Positions 42,349 through 51,274 of a DNA stretch of 64,000 nt are shown here, in pieces. The notes under the pieces were generated by a model. It was given only the letters and a program-made list of their open reading frames with translations, did no database searches and was not told the DNA's origin. Source of the stretch: Streptomyces iakyrus. GTDB taxonomy: Bacteria > Actinomycetota > Actinomycetes > Streptomycetales > Streptomycetaceae. The stretch's first letter is position 1, and every line of letters begins with the position of its first letter. Position numbers and translations under genes: made by a program. The stretch lies in the NCBI RefSeq assembly GCF_000717055.1, contig NZ_JNXI01000010.1, positions 124,001 through 188,000 on the forward strand, written 5' to 3'.

Positions 42349-43444
42349 TCATGCGCGGCGTGGTGCGGGTGGCCTGGCGCGGAGGGTCAGGCCGAGCCAC
42401 GTGGCCCAGCCGATCGGCTGCAGCACCCAGTAGCTGGAGATCCGGTACAGCAGGGTGGCCGCGATGGCCTGGTCGGGGCGCAGGCCGTAGGAGACGAGCA
42501 GAGTGGTCAGGCTCACCTCGACGACGCCCAGGCTTCCCGGGGTCAGGCGCAGGCTGCCGGGGATCTGGGTGAGTGTGTAGGCGAGCAGCAGCCCGCTCCA
42601 GGGCACGCCGATGCCCAGTGCCCACAGGCTGGCGGCCAGGCACGCCGCGTCGAACGCCCAGTTGAGGACCGCGAGGCCGAAGGGCCGCAGCCAGGGCCGG
42701 AATCCTGGCTGCACGCTGCGGGCCTGGCTCACCAGTCGTACCAGCGCCTCCTGAACCTGCCGGACGCGCCGGGAGCGTCGGCCCGCGCCAGCCCAGGCCC
42801 GTTGAGCCGCCACGCGAACCCTCTCGGAGCGGGTCAGTACAAGCAGCGCCAGGCCGAGTCCGAGGGCCAGGGCGGAGCATGGCCAGAGCGGGGCGGAGCA
42901 CCGCGCCCCGGCCGCCCAGGCCCGCGGTGAGCGCCCCGGTCACGAGGAGGACGAACAGGCCGAGCGCCGACAGCGCCCCGGCGACGACCAGCACAGCGGC
43001 CGCGAGGACCTGCCCCGCCTGGCGTCGGCGCAGCTGCCGGTACAGCCAGGCGGCGGCGAAGGCCGCGCCGCCGGGCAGCGCGCCGGCCACGGCGTTGGCG
43101 GCCACGGCCAGCGCCGTCATGCCCCTCAGACCCACCCGCACCCCGCCCGCGTGCAGCAGCCAGCGTTGCACGGCGGCGAAACACACGATCGACGCCGCCT
43201 CGAAGGCCATCGCGACGGCCAGCTTCGGCGGGCTCACCCGGGCGATCAGCTGGGCCGCCCCGGCCAGCTCGCGCCGGTTGACGATGGCGAGCGACAGCGC
43301 GGCCGCCACCAGGACGACAGCCCCCAGCCACCACGCCCAGCCCGGCCGTGCTGCGGCGTGCCGGTCCTGCGCGCGCCCGTTCACCGCCTTGAGATCCGGC
43401 TGTCGTGACGTCGGCGGTTGCTTTCGATGGGATGTAGATGGCAC
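42349..43444 (-). pseudogene. Flippase-like (UPF0104/MprF-TM) membrane protein, frameshifted
   Basis: The 5' part (from GTG 43444 or GTG 43384) encodes membrane helices typical of the lysylphosphatidylglycerol-synthase TM family (VNRRELAGAAQLIARVSP, then AVAANAVAGALPGG). Near 42880 the homology moves frame, and the 3' part continues (LALLVLTRSERV, then LTQIPGSLRLTPGSLGVVE, the family's signature) to the stop at 42349. One indel separates the halves. An intact protein would be about 365 residues. Confidence 0.75.
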
Positions 43445-43694
43445 GGCTACCGTCGATCAGGTCCAAGGGGCGTGCGGGCCGCCCCATCGGCCGCGTCCGC
43501 GCTCTACACAGCGGGCAGGGGCACGCGGAATGGTTGGCGGGCACGGCGGAGCGGTCTTCGGCGGCTGCTGGACGGCCGCCGGTCGCCGAGCAACCACGAC
43601 AGGGCAGCGGTGTCCGGCCGTGCGGCGTCCCGTGACGGGTCGACGGGGTCTCCTCCCGGCCGGGCCGCGTGCTTCCGGCCCGGCCGCAGACCCG

Positions 43695-43964
43695 TCAGGA
43701 CCCGTTCCGTGGGCGGTCACCCGGTGCGTGACCTTCTTCGGAGTCGCGCTGGGCGGCCTTGAGCTGGTCGATCTCCGCCTGGAGGCGAGTGATCTCCGTG
43801 GCCTTGGCGTCCGGGTCGGTAGGGGCGCCAGCCGCTTGCCCGGGCTGGTGCTGGGCCTGGTTCTTTCGCTGATACCGGCTCATGAGCCACATCGCCCCGC
43901 ACATCCCGACGGGACAGGCCAGGAGCAGCACGACGAGTGCAACGGTCTGGGACGACATCATCAA
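43695..43964 (-). CDS. Small single-TM protein with C-terminal coiled coil
   Basis: This 89-residue product has one hydrophobic helix with two Cys (VALVVLLLACPVGMCGAMWL), then a basic turn and a coiled coil (TEITRLQAEIDQLKAAQ). It resembles a short form of the DUF2933 protein at 45109-45492, which has the same plan: a helix with CP and Met, then ISAIQAELRDLKAAQ. It lies 34 bp after the methyltransferase gene. Confidence 0.65.
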   Translation of the reverse strand: MMMSSQTVALVVLLLACPVGMCGAMWLMSRYQRKNQAQHQPGQAAGAPTDPDAKATEITRLQAEIDQLKAAQRDSEEGHAPGDRPRNGS

Positions 43965-43998
43965 CTCCCTTCACGCGGCGGCCAAAGGACGGAGTTGT

Positions 43999-44742
43999 TC
44001 ACCGGCCGTCTGTCCGCGTGCCTCCGGCGGAACGTGATCGGTGACGTGAATCCGGCACGCCCGAACCGGACGCGCGCTTCATCATCGGGACGGTGTGCGC
44101 GGTGGCCGCGTGCCAGTGGCGCCGGGAGGGCAGGAAGCGGGGCGTGGCGGCCGCGTACTCCTCCCAGACCATGCCGAACCGGCGGGCGACCTCCGCCTCC
44201 TCCCGGATGGCGAGGCGTCGGTAGACCCAGACCAGCACAGGGAACATCACCAGAGTAGGCAGGGTCGGCCACATCAGCAGGAACCCGACCATGATCGCGA
44301 GGAATCCCGCGTACTGCGGATGACGGATGTGCCCGTACGGGCCCGAGGTCGCCAGGACGCCCGACTGCGCGGCGGCGTGCAGATGCCGCCACCCGGCGCC
44401 GATGAGCACGAAGCCGAGGATGATCAGCACGTAGGCGGCGAGGTGGAAGGGGCTCATGTGAGGGTCGCCCTTCCAGCCGATCAGGTCGTTCCACAGGTGA
44501 CCCTGGGCGTGGCTGTAGCCGAGGTTGGGGAACCAGTTGCCCAGCGGTCCGGCCAGCAGGTAGACGGTGAGCGGGGAGCCGTACATCTCGGTGAACAGCG
44601 CCACCGCGAAGGCGGAGAAGCCGCCCAGTGCCTTCCAGTCCCGGCCGGTTTTCGGGTGGAAGAAGCTCGCCGCGAAGATCACCAGCACGAGCGTGTTGAT
44701 CACGACGAGTGGCCATAGTCCGTAGTCGTACGGGGCGTTCAC
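43999..44742 (-). CDS. ICMT/PEMT-family membrane methyltransferase
   Basis: This 247-residue membrane protein has five or six helices and the isoprenylcysteine/phospholipid methyltransferase signature near its C-terminus (SGPYGHIRHPQYAG, then EEAEVARRFG and WEEYAAATPRFLP). Such proteins methylate thiols, lipids or small cations at the membrane; bacterial members in metal islands are common but uncharacterised. The GTG start at 44742 overlaps the anti-sigma-like stop by 4 bp. Confidence 0.85.
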   Translation of the reverse strand: MNAPYDYGLWPLVVINTLVLVIFAASFFHPKTGRDWKALGGFSAFAVALFTEMYGSPLTVYLLAGPLGNWFPNLGYSHAQGHLWNDLIGWKGDPHMSPFHLAAYVLIILGFVLIGAGWRHLHAAAQSGVLATSGPYGHIRHPQYAGFLAIMVGFLLMWPTLPTLVMFPVLVWVYRRLAIREEAEVARRFGMVWEEYAAATPRFLPSRRHWHAATAHTVPMMKRASGSGVPDSRHRSRSAGGTRTDGR

Positions 44743-45062
44743 GGCGTGTCCTTCTTCGGTGCCGCCTGCGGCTTGGTGGCGGTTTCCCTGGTGGCAGATG
44801 GTTGTCGCGGTCCCCGGGCGTGAACGGCACGGCCCGGCGACGCGCGCTCGGCCGGGCGTGCGGTACCGGCCTCGGTCAGCAGCGGCAGGGCCCGGCGGAG
44901 CAACCGGGCCACGTCGGCGAGTTCGTCGCGCTCGGAGCGGCACCCAGAACAGTGGACGAGGTGAGCCTCGATCGGCGCCTCCTCCCCCGGCTCCAGCGCC
45001 CCGATCACGTACGCGCCGAGCCATTCGCGGATCTCGTCGCATCCGGGCGTCGGCTTCGGCAT
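44739..45062 (-). CDS. zf-HC2 (anti-sigma-type) zinc-binding protein
   Basis: This 107-residue protein has an N-terminal zf-HC2 domain with the HxxxCxxC site (HLVHCSGC, near residue 35) as in ZAS anti-sigma factors such as RsrA or the CseA/RslA types. It has no membrane helix and a disordered Pro/Lys-rich tail. No ECF sigma gene adjoins it; the only one in the window is about 10 kb away at 54844-55632. It is coupled to the following methyltransferase gene. Confidence 0.82.
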   Translation of the reverse strand: MPKPTPGCDEIREWLGAYVIGALEPGEEAPIEAHLVHCSGCRSERDELADVARLLRRALPLLTEAGTARPAERASPGRAVHARGPRQPSATRETATKPQAAPKKDTP

Positions 45063-45108
45063 AGCCCCTCACCCCCTTCTCATCGCGTCCCGGTGGTACG
45101 GGACGCGG

Positions 45109-45492
45109 TCAGGTGTGCGCGTCGGAGCCGGTGTCTTTCGTGAACTTGACCGCCTCCTCGGCCCCGGCAGTGGTGACGCCCTCCTGCCGGGCCTGCGCGG
45201 CCTTGAGGTCACGTAGCTCGGCCTGAATAGCGCTGATCTGCTTGTTCAGGTCGGTGTCGGAGACGGAGGGCGTACCGGCCCTGGGGGTCGTGGTCCCCGT
45301 TCCGCACGAGCTGCCGGCCTTCGTCTTGCCCTGGCCGCCGCTGTTCATCCCGCGCATCATGAAGATCATGCTCAGCGGGCACAGGGCGAGGACGAGCAGT
45401 GGCAGGGCCGCCAGGAACCAACCGGGCTTGACCAAGAGAACCGCGGCGGCAACGGCACCGAGGCCGATGATGGCCTTCTTGTTCAGGCACAT
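45109..45492 (-). CDS. DUF2933-type small membrane protein
   Basis: This 127-residue product opens MCLNKKAIIGLGAV and has two helices, the second ending in CPLSMIFMMRGMNS, the conserved Cys-Pro/Met-Met signature of DUF2933. A Gly/Thr-rich linker and a coiled coil (ISAIQAELRDLKAAQARQ) follow. DUF2933 genes are found beside copper-export genes. It heads a group of four same-strand genes (45492 down to 43695). Confidence 0.8.
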   Translation of the reverse strand: MCLNKKAIIGLGAVAAAVLLVKPGWFLAALPLLVLALCPLSMIFMMRGMNSGGQGKTKAGSSCGTGTTTPRAGTPSVSDTDLNKQISAIQAELRDLKAAQARQEGVTTAGAEEAVKFTKDTGSDAHT

Positions 45493-45728
45493 GGGGATTC
45501 ACTCCGAGGGTAGGGCGCGTGTCCGGATACGGGGCGCCGAACTGGCTTATAACTGGAAGATTAGGTTCGGGCTGTGACAGATCGATGAGCATGCGGTGGG
45601 CGGCCGATGTGCCTGACGCCCACCGGGTCCGGGGCGCTTCCCGTCGAAGGGCGGCGGCGCGAGCTCGGCACCCTGCCCGGGGCGGTGCCCTGGGCAGGGA
45701 CCTGGACCGCGGTAGTGGCACCGCATCG

Positions 45729-46715
45729 TCATCGGCCTCTCCGCACAAGGGCGGTTGTTCGGTCCTCGCTGTCGCTGCTCCTGTGGACCTCGGTCGGCGG
45801 TAGGGGCTCGTCCCGGCCCTTTTGTGACGCCGCGGGCTCTTCGGCGGCGTCAGCCGCGGCCGGGCCGACAGCCCTGTCGGGCACGGCGGTCTCAGCGGCT
45901 TCTGCCGGGTCAGGCGCGGTCGGCCGCGCGGGGCGGCGCAGGTAGAGGAAGGCGAGCGCTGCGGCGAACAGCAGCAGGCTGGTCCACACGTTCAGGCGCA
46001 GGCCCAGGATGTGGTTGGCGGGGTCGACGCGCAGCATCTCGATCCAGCCGCGGCCCGCGGTGTAGGCGGCCACGTACAGGGCGAAGACGCGGCCCCGGTC
46101 GAGGCGGAAGCGCCGCTCGGCCCACACGATCAGCGCCGCCGCTGCCAGGTTCCAGCCCGCCTCATAGGCGAAGGTGGGGTGGTAGGTGGCGGCGTCCGGT
46201 GTGTCCGCGGGGCGGTTGGCGGGGTCGATCTCCAGGCCCCAGGGCAGTGTGGTGGGCCTGCCGTACAGCTCCTGGTTGAACCAGCAGCCGATCCGCCCGA
46301 TCGCCTGCCCGACCAGTACGGCAGGGGCGACCGCGTCGGCGAACGCGGCGAAGTCGATGCCGCGCCGCCGGGCCGCGATCCACGCGCCCAGCGCTCCGCC
46401 CGCGATGCCGCCCCACACGCCGAGGCCGCCCTGCCACACGTACAGGACTTCGACCGGGTTCTTGCCGGGGCCGAAGTACAGCTGCCAGCTGGTGATCACG
46501 TGGTAGAGCCGTCCGCCGACGATGCCGAACGGCACGGCGACCATCGCGATGTCCAGGACGGTCCCCGGTGCGCCGCCGCGGGCGCTCCAGCGGCGCTGGC
46601 CGATCGCGACGGCGGCGATCACGCCTGCGATCACCATGACCGCGTACCAGTGGATCATGAGCGGGCCCAGGTTCAGATAGGGACTGGACGGGCTCGGCAA
46701 AGAGGCGAGGTTCAT
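45729..46715 (-). CDS. lgt: Prolipoprotein diacylglyceryl transferase (accessory copy)
   Basis: This 328-residue, seven-TM enzyme transfers diacylglycerol to the lipobox Cys of lipoproteins. The Lgt signature GRIGCWFNQELYGRPT and the HWYAVM block near the N-terminus are present. The C-terminus has a Pro/Ala/Glu-rich extension of about 60 residues. Its place among metal genes rather than beside trp genes marks it as an extra copy. No lipobox protein is evident in the same operon. Confidence 0.92.
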   Translation of the reverse strand: MNLASLPSPSSPYLNLGPLMIHWYAVMVIAGVIAAVAIGQRRWSARGGAPGTVLDIAMVAVPFGIVGGRLYHVITSWQLYFGPGKNPVEVLYVWQGGLGVWGGIAGGALGAWIAARRRGIDFAAFADAVAPAVLVGQAIGRIGCWFNQELYGRPTTLPWGLEIDPANRPADTPDAATYHPTFAYEAGWNLAAAALIVWAERRFRLDRGRVFALYVAAYTAGRGWIEMLRVDPANHILGLRLNVWTSLLLFAAALAFLYLRRPARPTAPDPAEAAETAVPDRAVGPAAADAAEEPAASQKGRDEPLPPTEVHRSSDSEDRTTALVRRGR

Positions 46716-46866
46716 CAGGTCACATCAGCTTCGAGTGAGATAGACAGCGGTGGGCGGGGGCACGCCTCGCGGCGCGGACGGCCGAGCCGGTCCTGTGCTC
46801 GGCGGGACCGGTCCGGCGTTGAGGAGGGGCGCCGCTGATGCGACGGCCTGCTGTGCTCGGGGGCGG

Positions 46867-47211
46867 TCAGCCCATGCCGTGGTGTCCGTCCTCGGAGGCG
46901 CCGCCCAACATCGAGCCGCCCATCATCGAGTCGGAGTTCATGCCGTCGGACATCATGCCGTCGGACATCATCTTCTCCATCTGCTGCCGCGCCTTGGCGC
47001 GGTCTTCGGCCGGCAGCTGATCCGTACAGTGGCGGATCATCGCCTCCCTGCCGTCGGCGCTGTCCGCGTGGCGTCCCGACTCGGAGCTCTGTGTAGCGGA
47101 GGGCTTGGGGCTGGGCGGCGAGTCCGCGGCGAACGCGGTGGCGCCGTAGGTGCCGAGGCCGCCGAACACGACCGTCGCGGCGGCAAGGCCGATGGTCCTG
47201 CGCTTGATCAT
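46867..47211 (-). CDS. Secreted Met/His-rich putative copper-binding protein
   Basis: The 114-residue precursor has a signal peptide (MIKRRTIGLAAATVVFG to AFAAD), then a helical part with HCTDQLPAEDRAKARQQ and a tail of imperfect Met repeats (MMSDGMMSDGMNSDSMMGG) ending HHGMG. Met-rich tails like this bind Cu(I) outside the cell. It is divergent from the CsoR-type operon and upstream of lgt on the same strand. Confidence 0.78.
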   Translation of the reverse strand: MIKRRTIGLAAATVVFGGLGTYGATAFAADSPPSPKPSATQSSESGRHADSADGREAMIRHCTDQLPAEDRAKARQQMEKMMSDGMMSDGMNSDSMMGGSMLGGASEDGHHGMG

Positions 47212-47418
47212 TGATTCGCTCCCTGTCCCAAGTGGGGCTTTTACGTCATCGACGCTAGGCACGGGGTGTGAAGGGGCCATGAAGCGCCGATGTGGCGCCT
47301 CTGTGCCCTCGCCCAGGCTGGATTCGGCCATCCCGCGGGAGAGTCCTCACTCCCACCTGCGCAAACGCGGGCACGACACCATCCGGGCCGCCCGTTTCGC
47401 ACGAGAAGAGCCGTTTGC

Positions 47419-47433
47419 TACCCCTAGGGGGTA
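47419..47433. promoter_or_regulatory. CsoR-type operator
   Basis: TACCCCTAGGGGGTA, a GC tract palindrome around a central CTAG, closely resembles the operators of Streptomyces CsoR. It lies 43 bp before the regulator gene at 47476, in position to repress the csoR-copZ-copA operon. Confidence 0.8.
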
Positions 47434-47435
47434 CG

Positions 47436-47457
47436 AGTAGTTTCGCAGTAGTTTCGC
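47436..47457. repeat. Two tandem copies of AGTAGTTTCGC
   Basis: An 11-bp unit is repeated exactly twice between the CsoR-type operator and the ribosome-binding site. The repeats lie where the 5' end of the mRNA is expected. They could be a second protein-binding site or chance. Confidence 0.5.
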
Positions 47458-47475
47458 TGACGAAAGGAGGTCGAC

Positions 47476-47772
47476 ATGGCGAACCAAGGCACTCAGCACC
47501 AGGAGCGGTTCCTCGCTCCGGATGTGGTGAACGACGCGGTGGTGCGGCTGGCCAAGATCAACGGCCAGGTGAAGGGCGTCTCCCGGATGATCCAGGAGGG
47601 CCGGCACTGTGTCGACGTCCTGGACCAGATCGAGTCGGTACGCAAGGCCCTGGACGGGGTGTCCCGCCAGGTGACGCGGAACTACCTGGAGCGGTGCGTC
47701 ACCGACGCGATCAGGCGCGATGACCCGCTCATCTACGACGAGCTGATGAAGGTGCTGTTCCGGCACCGCTGA
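47476..47772 (+). CDS. CsoR/RcnR-family metal- or thiol-sensing repressor
   Basis: This 98-residue four-helix repressor has the family core ([21 protein letters not shown]). Of the CsoR copper ligands Cys-His-Cys, it keeps the two Cys (GRHCVDVL and LERCVTD), but the His of the HxxxC pair is replaced by Tyr (NYLERC). CstR-type persulfide sensors also lack that His. It heads the operon with a copper chaperone and ATPase behind a CsoR-like operator, so copper is still the likely theme. AAAGGAGG precedes the ATG. Confidence 0.88.
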   Translation: MANQGTQHQERFLAPDVVNDAVVRLAKINGQVKGVSRMIQEGRHCVDVLDQIESVRKALDGVSRQVTRNYLERCVTDAIRRDDPLIYDELMKVLFRHR

Positions 47773-47808
47773 CCGGCGCCGACTCCACGGAAGGAAGGAG
47801 AAGAAGAC

Positions 47809-48054
47809 ATGTCCAACATGATCACTTTGGCTGTTCCCGGAATCTCCTGCGGGGATTGCCGGCAGGTCATCGGCGGGGCGGTCGGCGCGGTGGCCGGGGT
47901 GTCGGCCCCGCAGGTGGACATCGAGGCCCAGACGGTGGGCGTGGCCTACGGCGCGTCGGCGGCCCTGCCTCGGATCGTGGCCGCGGTCGAGGACAGCGGC
48001 CACAAGATCAGCGGGTACGCGGTGCAGAACCAGGTCGTGAGGAGGGCGTCGTGA
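47809..48054 (+). CDS. copZ: HMA copper chaperone (CopZ-like)
   Basis: This 81-residue HMA protein has the metal site GISCGDCRQ (CxxC). It should carry Cu(I) to the ATPase that follows; its stop overlaps the ATPase start (GTGA), so the two are coupled. The usual GMTC lead-in is GISC, and the C-terminal tail is basic (VVRRAS). Confidence 0.9.
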   Translation: MSNMITLAVPGISCGDCRQVIGGAVGAVAGVSAPQVDIEAQTVGVAYGASAALPRIVAAVEDSGHKISGYAVQNQVVRRAS

Positions 48055-50573
48055 ACGTGGACCAGATCGTGGTGCTCGCCGGAGCCGCAGGGCTGATGGC
48101 GCTGCTCGCCTGGTTCTTCTTCGGGCCGAGGAAGACGCGGCTGACCGAACTGCGGGGCGGAGCCCAGGAGATCGGCATCACCGTGAAGGGCGGCTACTCC
48201 CCGGACCTGATCCGGGTCCGTCAGGGCCTGCCCGTCCGGCTGATCTTCGACCGGCAGGAAAGCGGGGAGTGCACCTCCCGCGTGCTCTTCCCCGATTTCT
48301 CGGTGGCGAAGTCGCTGCCGGCGTTCGGGAAGGCCACAGTCGAATTCGTACCCGACAAGGCGGGCCGGTTCGGCTTCGCCTGCGGGATGAACATGGTGCA
48401 CGGCACCGTGCTGGTCGAGCCCGGCGACGGGAACGGGGAGGCTGCGTCATCGGCCGCCGTGAGGGAGGAACCGGCCGCGCCCGCCGCCATACCGGGCGAG
48501 GTCGACACCGGGGAGGATGAGGCCGCCGAACGGCAGGCCGAGATCAAGGATCTGTCCCGGCGAGTGCTCATCGGTGCGGTGCTGTCCGCGCCGGTCGCAC
48601 TCGCGGTCATGCTGCACGAGTTTCTCGGGGTCGATGTACCGGACCTGCTGCTCAACCGATGGTTCCAGCTCGCGCTGATCACGCCGGTGATGTTCTACAC
48701 CGGCCGGCCGATCCACACGACGGGCTGGCGCGCCCTGCGCAACCGCAGCGCCGAGATGAACACGCTGATCACGCTGGGCACGTGCGCGGCCTATGGCTAC
48801 AGCCTGCTCGTCACGGCGGTGCCGGGCCTGTTCCCTGCCGGAGTGCGGGAGGTCTACTACGAGGCAGTCGGGGTGATCCTGACCCTGATCCTGCTGGGTC
48901 GGCTGTTCGAGGCGAAGGCCAAGGCGGGCACCGGGCAGGCGATCCGCGAACTGCTGGGCCTGCAGGCCAAGACCGCCCGGGTCGTGCGGAATGGTGCCGA
49001 GGTGGAGGTGCCGGTCCAGGACGTGATGGCCGGTGACGTGGTCGTGGTCCGGCCCGGCGAGAAGGTCCCGGTGGACGGGGTCATCATCAACGGCCGCTCG
49101 ACTCTGGACGAGTCCATGGTGACCGGGGAGTCGCTCCCGGTGACCAAGGCCGCCGGGGACGAGGTGGTCGGCGCGACGATCAACCAGACCGGCGCGTTCA
49201 GGATGCGGGCGACCAAGGTCGGCGCGGAGACGATGCTGGCGCAGATCATCCGGTTCGTGCAGCAGGCGCAGGCGTCCAAGGCCCCCATCCAGCGGGTCGC
49301 GGACCTCGTCGCCGGCTACTTCGTCCCCGCGGTGGTCGTCATCGCCATCGCCTCGTTCGCAACCTGGTACCTGATCGGGCCCGACCAGGCGCTGACGCTG
49401 GGACTGGTCTCCGCCGTCGCCGTACTGATCATCGCCTGCCCGTGCGCGCTCGGCCTGGCCACCCCGTTGTCGATCATGGTGGGCACCGGCAAGGGCGCCC
49501 AGCACGGCATCCTCATCCGCTCCGCCGAGGCCCTGGAGACCGCGCACCGGCTGCAGACCATCGTGCTGGACAAGACAGGCACCATCACCAAGGGCCGGCC
49601 CACGCTGACCGACGTCGTCCCAGTGAACGGGTTCGCCGAGGACGAACTCGTCCGCCTGGTCGCCTCCGCCGAGCACTCCTCCGAGCACCCTCTCGGCCAG
49701 GCCATCGTGCAGGGCGCCGCCGACCACGGGATCGATCTGGCCGAGGTGAGCGAGTTCGACTCGGTCACCGGAAAGGGCATCACCGCCACCGTCGAAGGGC
49801 ACCGCCTGCTGGTGGGCAAGGCCGCCCTGCTCACCGAGGCGGGCATCGACACCGCCCCGCTGGAGACGGACGTGGACCGGCTGGCCGCGGAGGGCAAGAC
49901 CCCCGTCTTCGCGGCCGTCGACGACCGGCTGGCCGGGGTGGTGGCGGTCGCGGACACGGTCAAGGAGGACTCGGCCGCGGCCATCGCCGAGCTGAAGCGG
50001 CTCGGCCTCGAAGTCGTGATGATCACCGGTGACAACCGGCGTACCGCCGAGGCGATCGCCCGCCAGGTCGGCATCGACCGAGTGCTGGCCGAGGTGCTGC
50101 CCGAGCACAGGGCGCAGGAGATAGCCCGGCTGCAGGACGAGGGCAAGCGGGTCGGCATGGTCGGCGACGGCATCAACGACGCCCCGGCCCTCGCCCAGGC
50201 CGATGTCGGCTTCGCCATCGGCAGCGGCACCGACGTGGCCATCGAGGCATCGGACATCACTCTGATCTCCGGGGCGCTGGGCGGGGTCGTCACCGCCGTA
50301 ACCTTGAGCCGGGCCACCATGCGCAACATCCGCCAGAACCTGGTCCTGGCCTTCGTCTACAACACGGCGGGCATCCCGCTGGCGGCCGGTGTGCTCTACC
50401 CGTTCACCGGCTGGCTGCTCAGCCCGATCATCGCCGCCGCGGCCATGGCCCTGTCGTCGCTGTCGGTGGTGGGCAACGCGAACCGGCTGCGCACCTTCAC
50501 TCCGCAACCGTTCCCCGCGGCCCCGCAGCAGGTCGCGGAAGCCACGTCCCCGATCGAGGTGGCCACATCATGA
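48051..50573 (+). CDS. Copper P1B-type ATPase with N-terminal cupredoxin domain
   Basis: This 840-residue exporter has an unusual front end: one short hydrophobic helix (residues 5-23), then a cupredoxin-like domain (about 35-125) with GECTSR and [10 protein letters not shown] (C...C-x-M-x-M), in place of HMA domains. The ATPase core follows: [14 protein letters not shown] in the transport helix, DKTGT phosphorylation loop, HP in SEHPLG, and [10 protein letters not shown]. The product exports Cu(I) from the cytoplasm. The GTG at 48051 overlaps the copZ stop. The ATPase stop overlaps the response-regulator start. Confidence 0.92.
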   Translation: MNVDQIVVLAGAAGLMALLAWFFFGPRKTRLTELRGGAQEIGITVKGGYSPDLIRVRQGLPVRLIFDRQESGECTSRVLFPDFSVAKSLPAFGKATVEFVPDKAGRFGFACGMNMVHGTVLVEPGDGNGEAASSAAVREEPAAPAAIPGEVDTGEDEAAERQAEIKDLSRRVLIGAVLSAPVALAVMLHEFLGVDVPDLLLNRWFQLALITPVMFYTGRPIHTTGWRALRNRSAEMNTLITLGTCAAYGYSLLVTAVPGLFPAGVREVYYEAVGVILTLILLGRLFEAKAKAGTGQAIRELLGLQAKTARVVRNGAEVEVPVQDVMAGDVVVVRPGEKVPVDGVIINGRSTLDESMVTGESLPVTKAAGDEVVGATINQTGAFRMRATKVGAETMLAQIIRFVQQAQASKAPIQRVADLVAGYFVPAVVVIAIASFATWYLIGPDQALTLGLVSAVAVLIIACPCALGLATPLSIMVGTGKGAQHGILIRSAEALETAHRLQTIVLDKTGTITKGRPTLTDVVPVNGFAEDELVRLVASAEHSSEHPLGQAIVQGAADHGIDLAEVSEFDSVTGKGITATVEGHRLLVGKAALLTEAGIDTAPLETDVDRLAAEGKTPVFAAVDDRLAGVVAVADTVKEDSAAAIAELKRLGLEVVMITGDNRRTAEAIARQVGIDRVLAEVLPEHRAQEIARLQDEGKRVGMVGDGINDAPALAQADVGFAIGSGTDVAIEASDITLISGALGGVVTAVTLSRATMRNIRQNLVLAFVYNTAGIPLAAGVLYPFTGWLLSPIIAAAAMALSSLSVVGNANRLRTFTPQPFPAAPQQVAEATSPIEVATS

Positions 50574-51274
50574 CATCCGCGACCGTGCTGGTCGTCGACG
50601 ACGAGACGAAGCTGCGCGCCCTGGTACGCGACTACCTCGAACGCGAGGGGTACAGGGTGCTGGAGGCGAGCGAGGGCCGCCAGGCCCTCGACCTCGCCCG
50701 CACCGCCCACCCCGACCTGATCGTCCTCGACTTGGGCCTGCCCGGCCTGCCCGGCGAGGAAGTGGCCCGGCTGCTACGCAAGACCAGCGACGTGCCGATC
50801 GTCATGCTCACCGCCAGGGCGGCCGAGAACGACCGGGTGATGGGCCTGCGGCTGGGCGCCGACGACTACGTCGTCAAGCCGTTCAGCCCGCGCGAACTGG
50901 TCGCCCGGGTGGAGGCGGTACTGCGGCGCGCCCGCGGCCCACGCGCCGCAGTCGAGGAAACAGCCGTCTCCTACGGCGACGGCCAGCTGCGCGTCGACGC
51001 CGAGCGCCGCGAGGTGCACGCCGACGGACAGCCGGTGGAACTCACCCGCACCGAGTTCGACCTGCTCGCCGCCCTCGCCTCCCGGCCAGGGCGGGCCTGG
51101 ACCCGGATGGAATTGGTCGGTCGTGTCCAGGGCCACACCTTCGAGGCATACGAGCGCACCATCGACGTCCACGTGAAGAACCTGCGCCGCAAGCTCGGCG
51201 ACACCCCGCCCTCCCAGGTAGTGCTCACCGTGCCCGGCGTCGGCTACAAGCTGGGACTGGACAAAGATGCGTGA
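50570..51274 (+). CDS. OmpR-family response regulator
   Basis: This 234-residue regulator has a receiver domain (VLVVDDET acidic pair, phospho-Asp in [10 protein letters not shown], Lys in VVKPFSP) and a C-terminal winged helix ([12 protein letters not shown], then [15 protein letters not shown]). It is coupled to the ATPase (ATGA overlap) and to the sensor kinase (8-bp overlap), so it is expressed with copper export. It probably responds to extracytoplasmic copper, as CusR/CopR do; this is inferred. Confidence 0.93.
   Translation: MTSATVLVVDDETKLRALVRDYLEREGYRVLEASEGRQALDLARTAHPDLIVLDLGLPGLPGEEVARLLRKTSDVPIVMLTARAAENDRVMGLRLGADDYVVKPFSPRELVARVEAVLRRARGPRAAVEETAVSYGDGQLRVDAERREVHADGQPVELTRTEFDLLAALASRPGRAWTRMELVGRVQGHTFEAYERTIDVHVKNLRRKLGDTPPSQVVLTVPGVGYKLGLDKDA

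Noticed and set aside
48447..50507. 686-codon open frame antisense to the copper ATPase
   Set aside because: It is a shadow of an intact P1B ATPase with no recognisable domain. The 59631-61883 frame opposite copA is rejected for the same reason.
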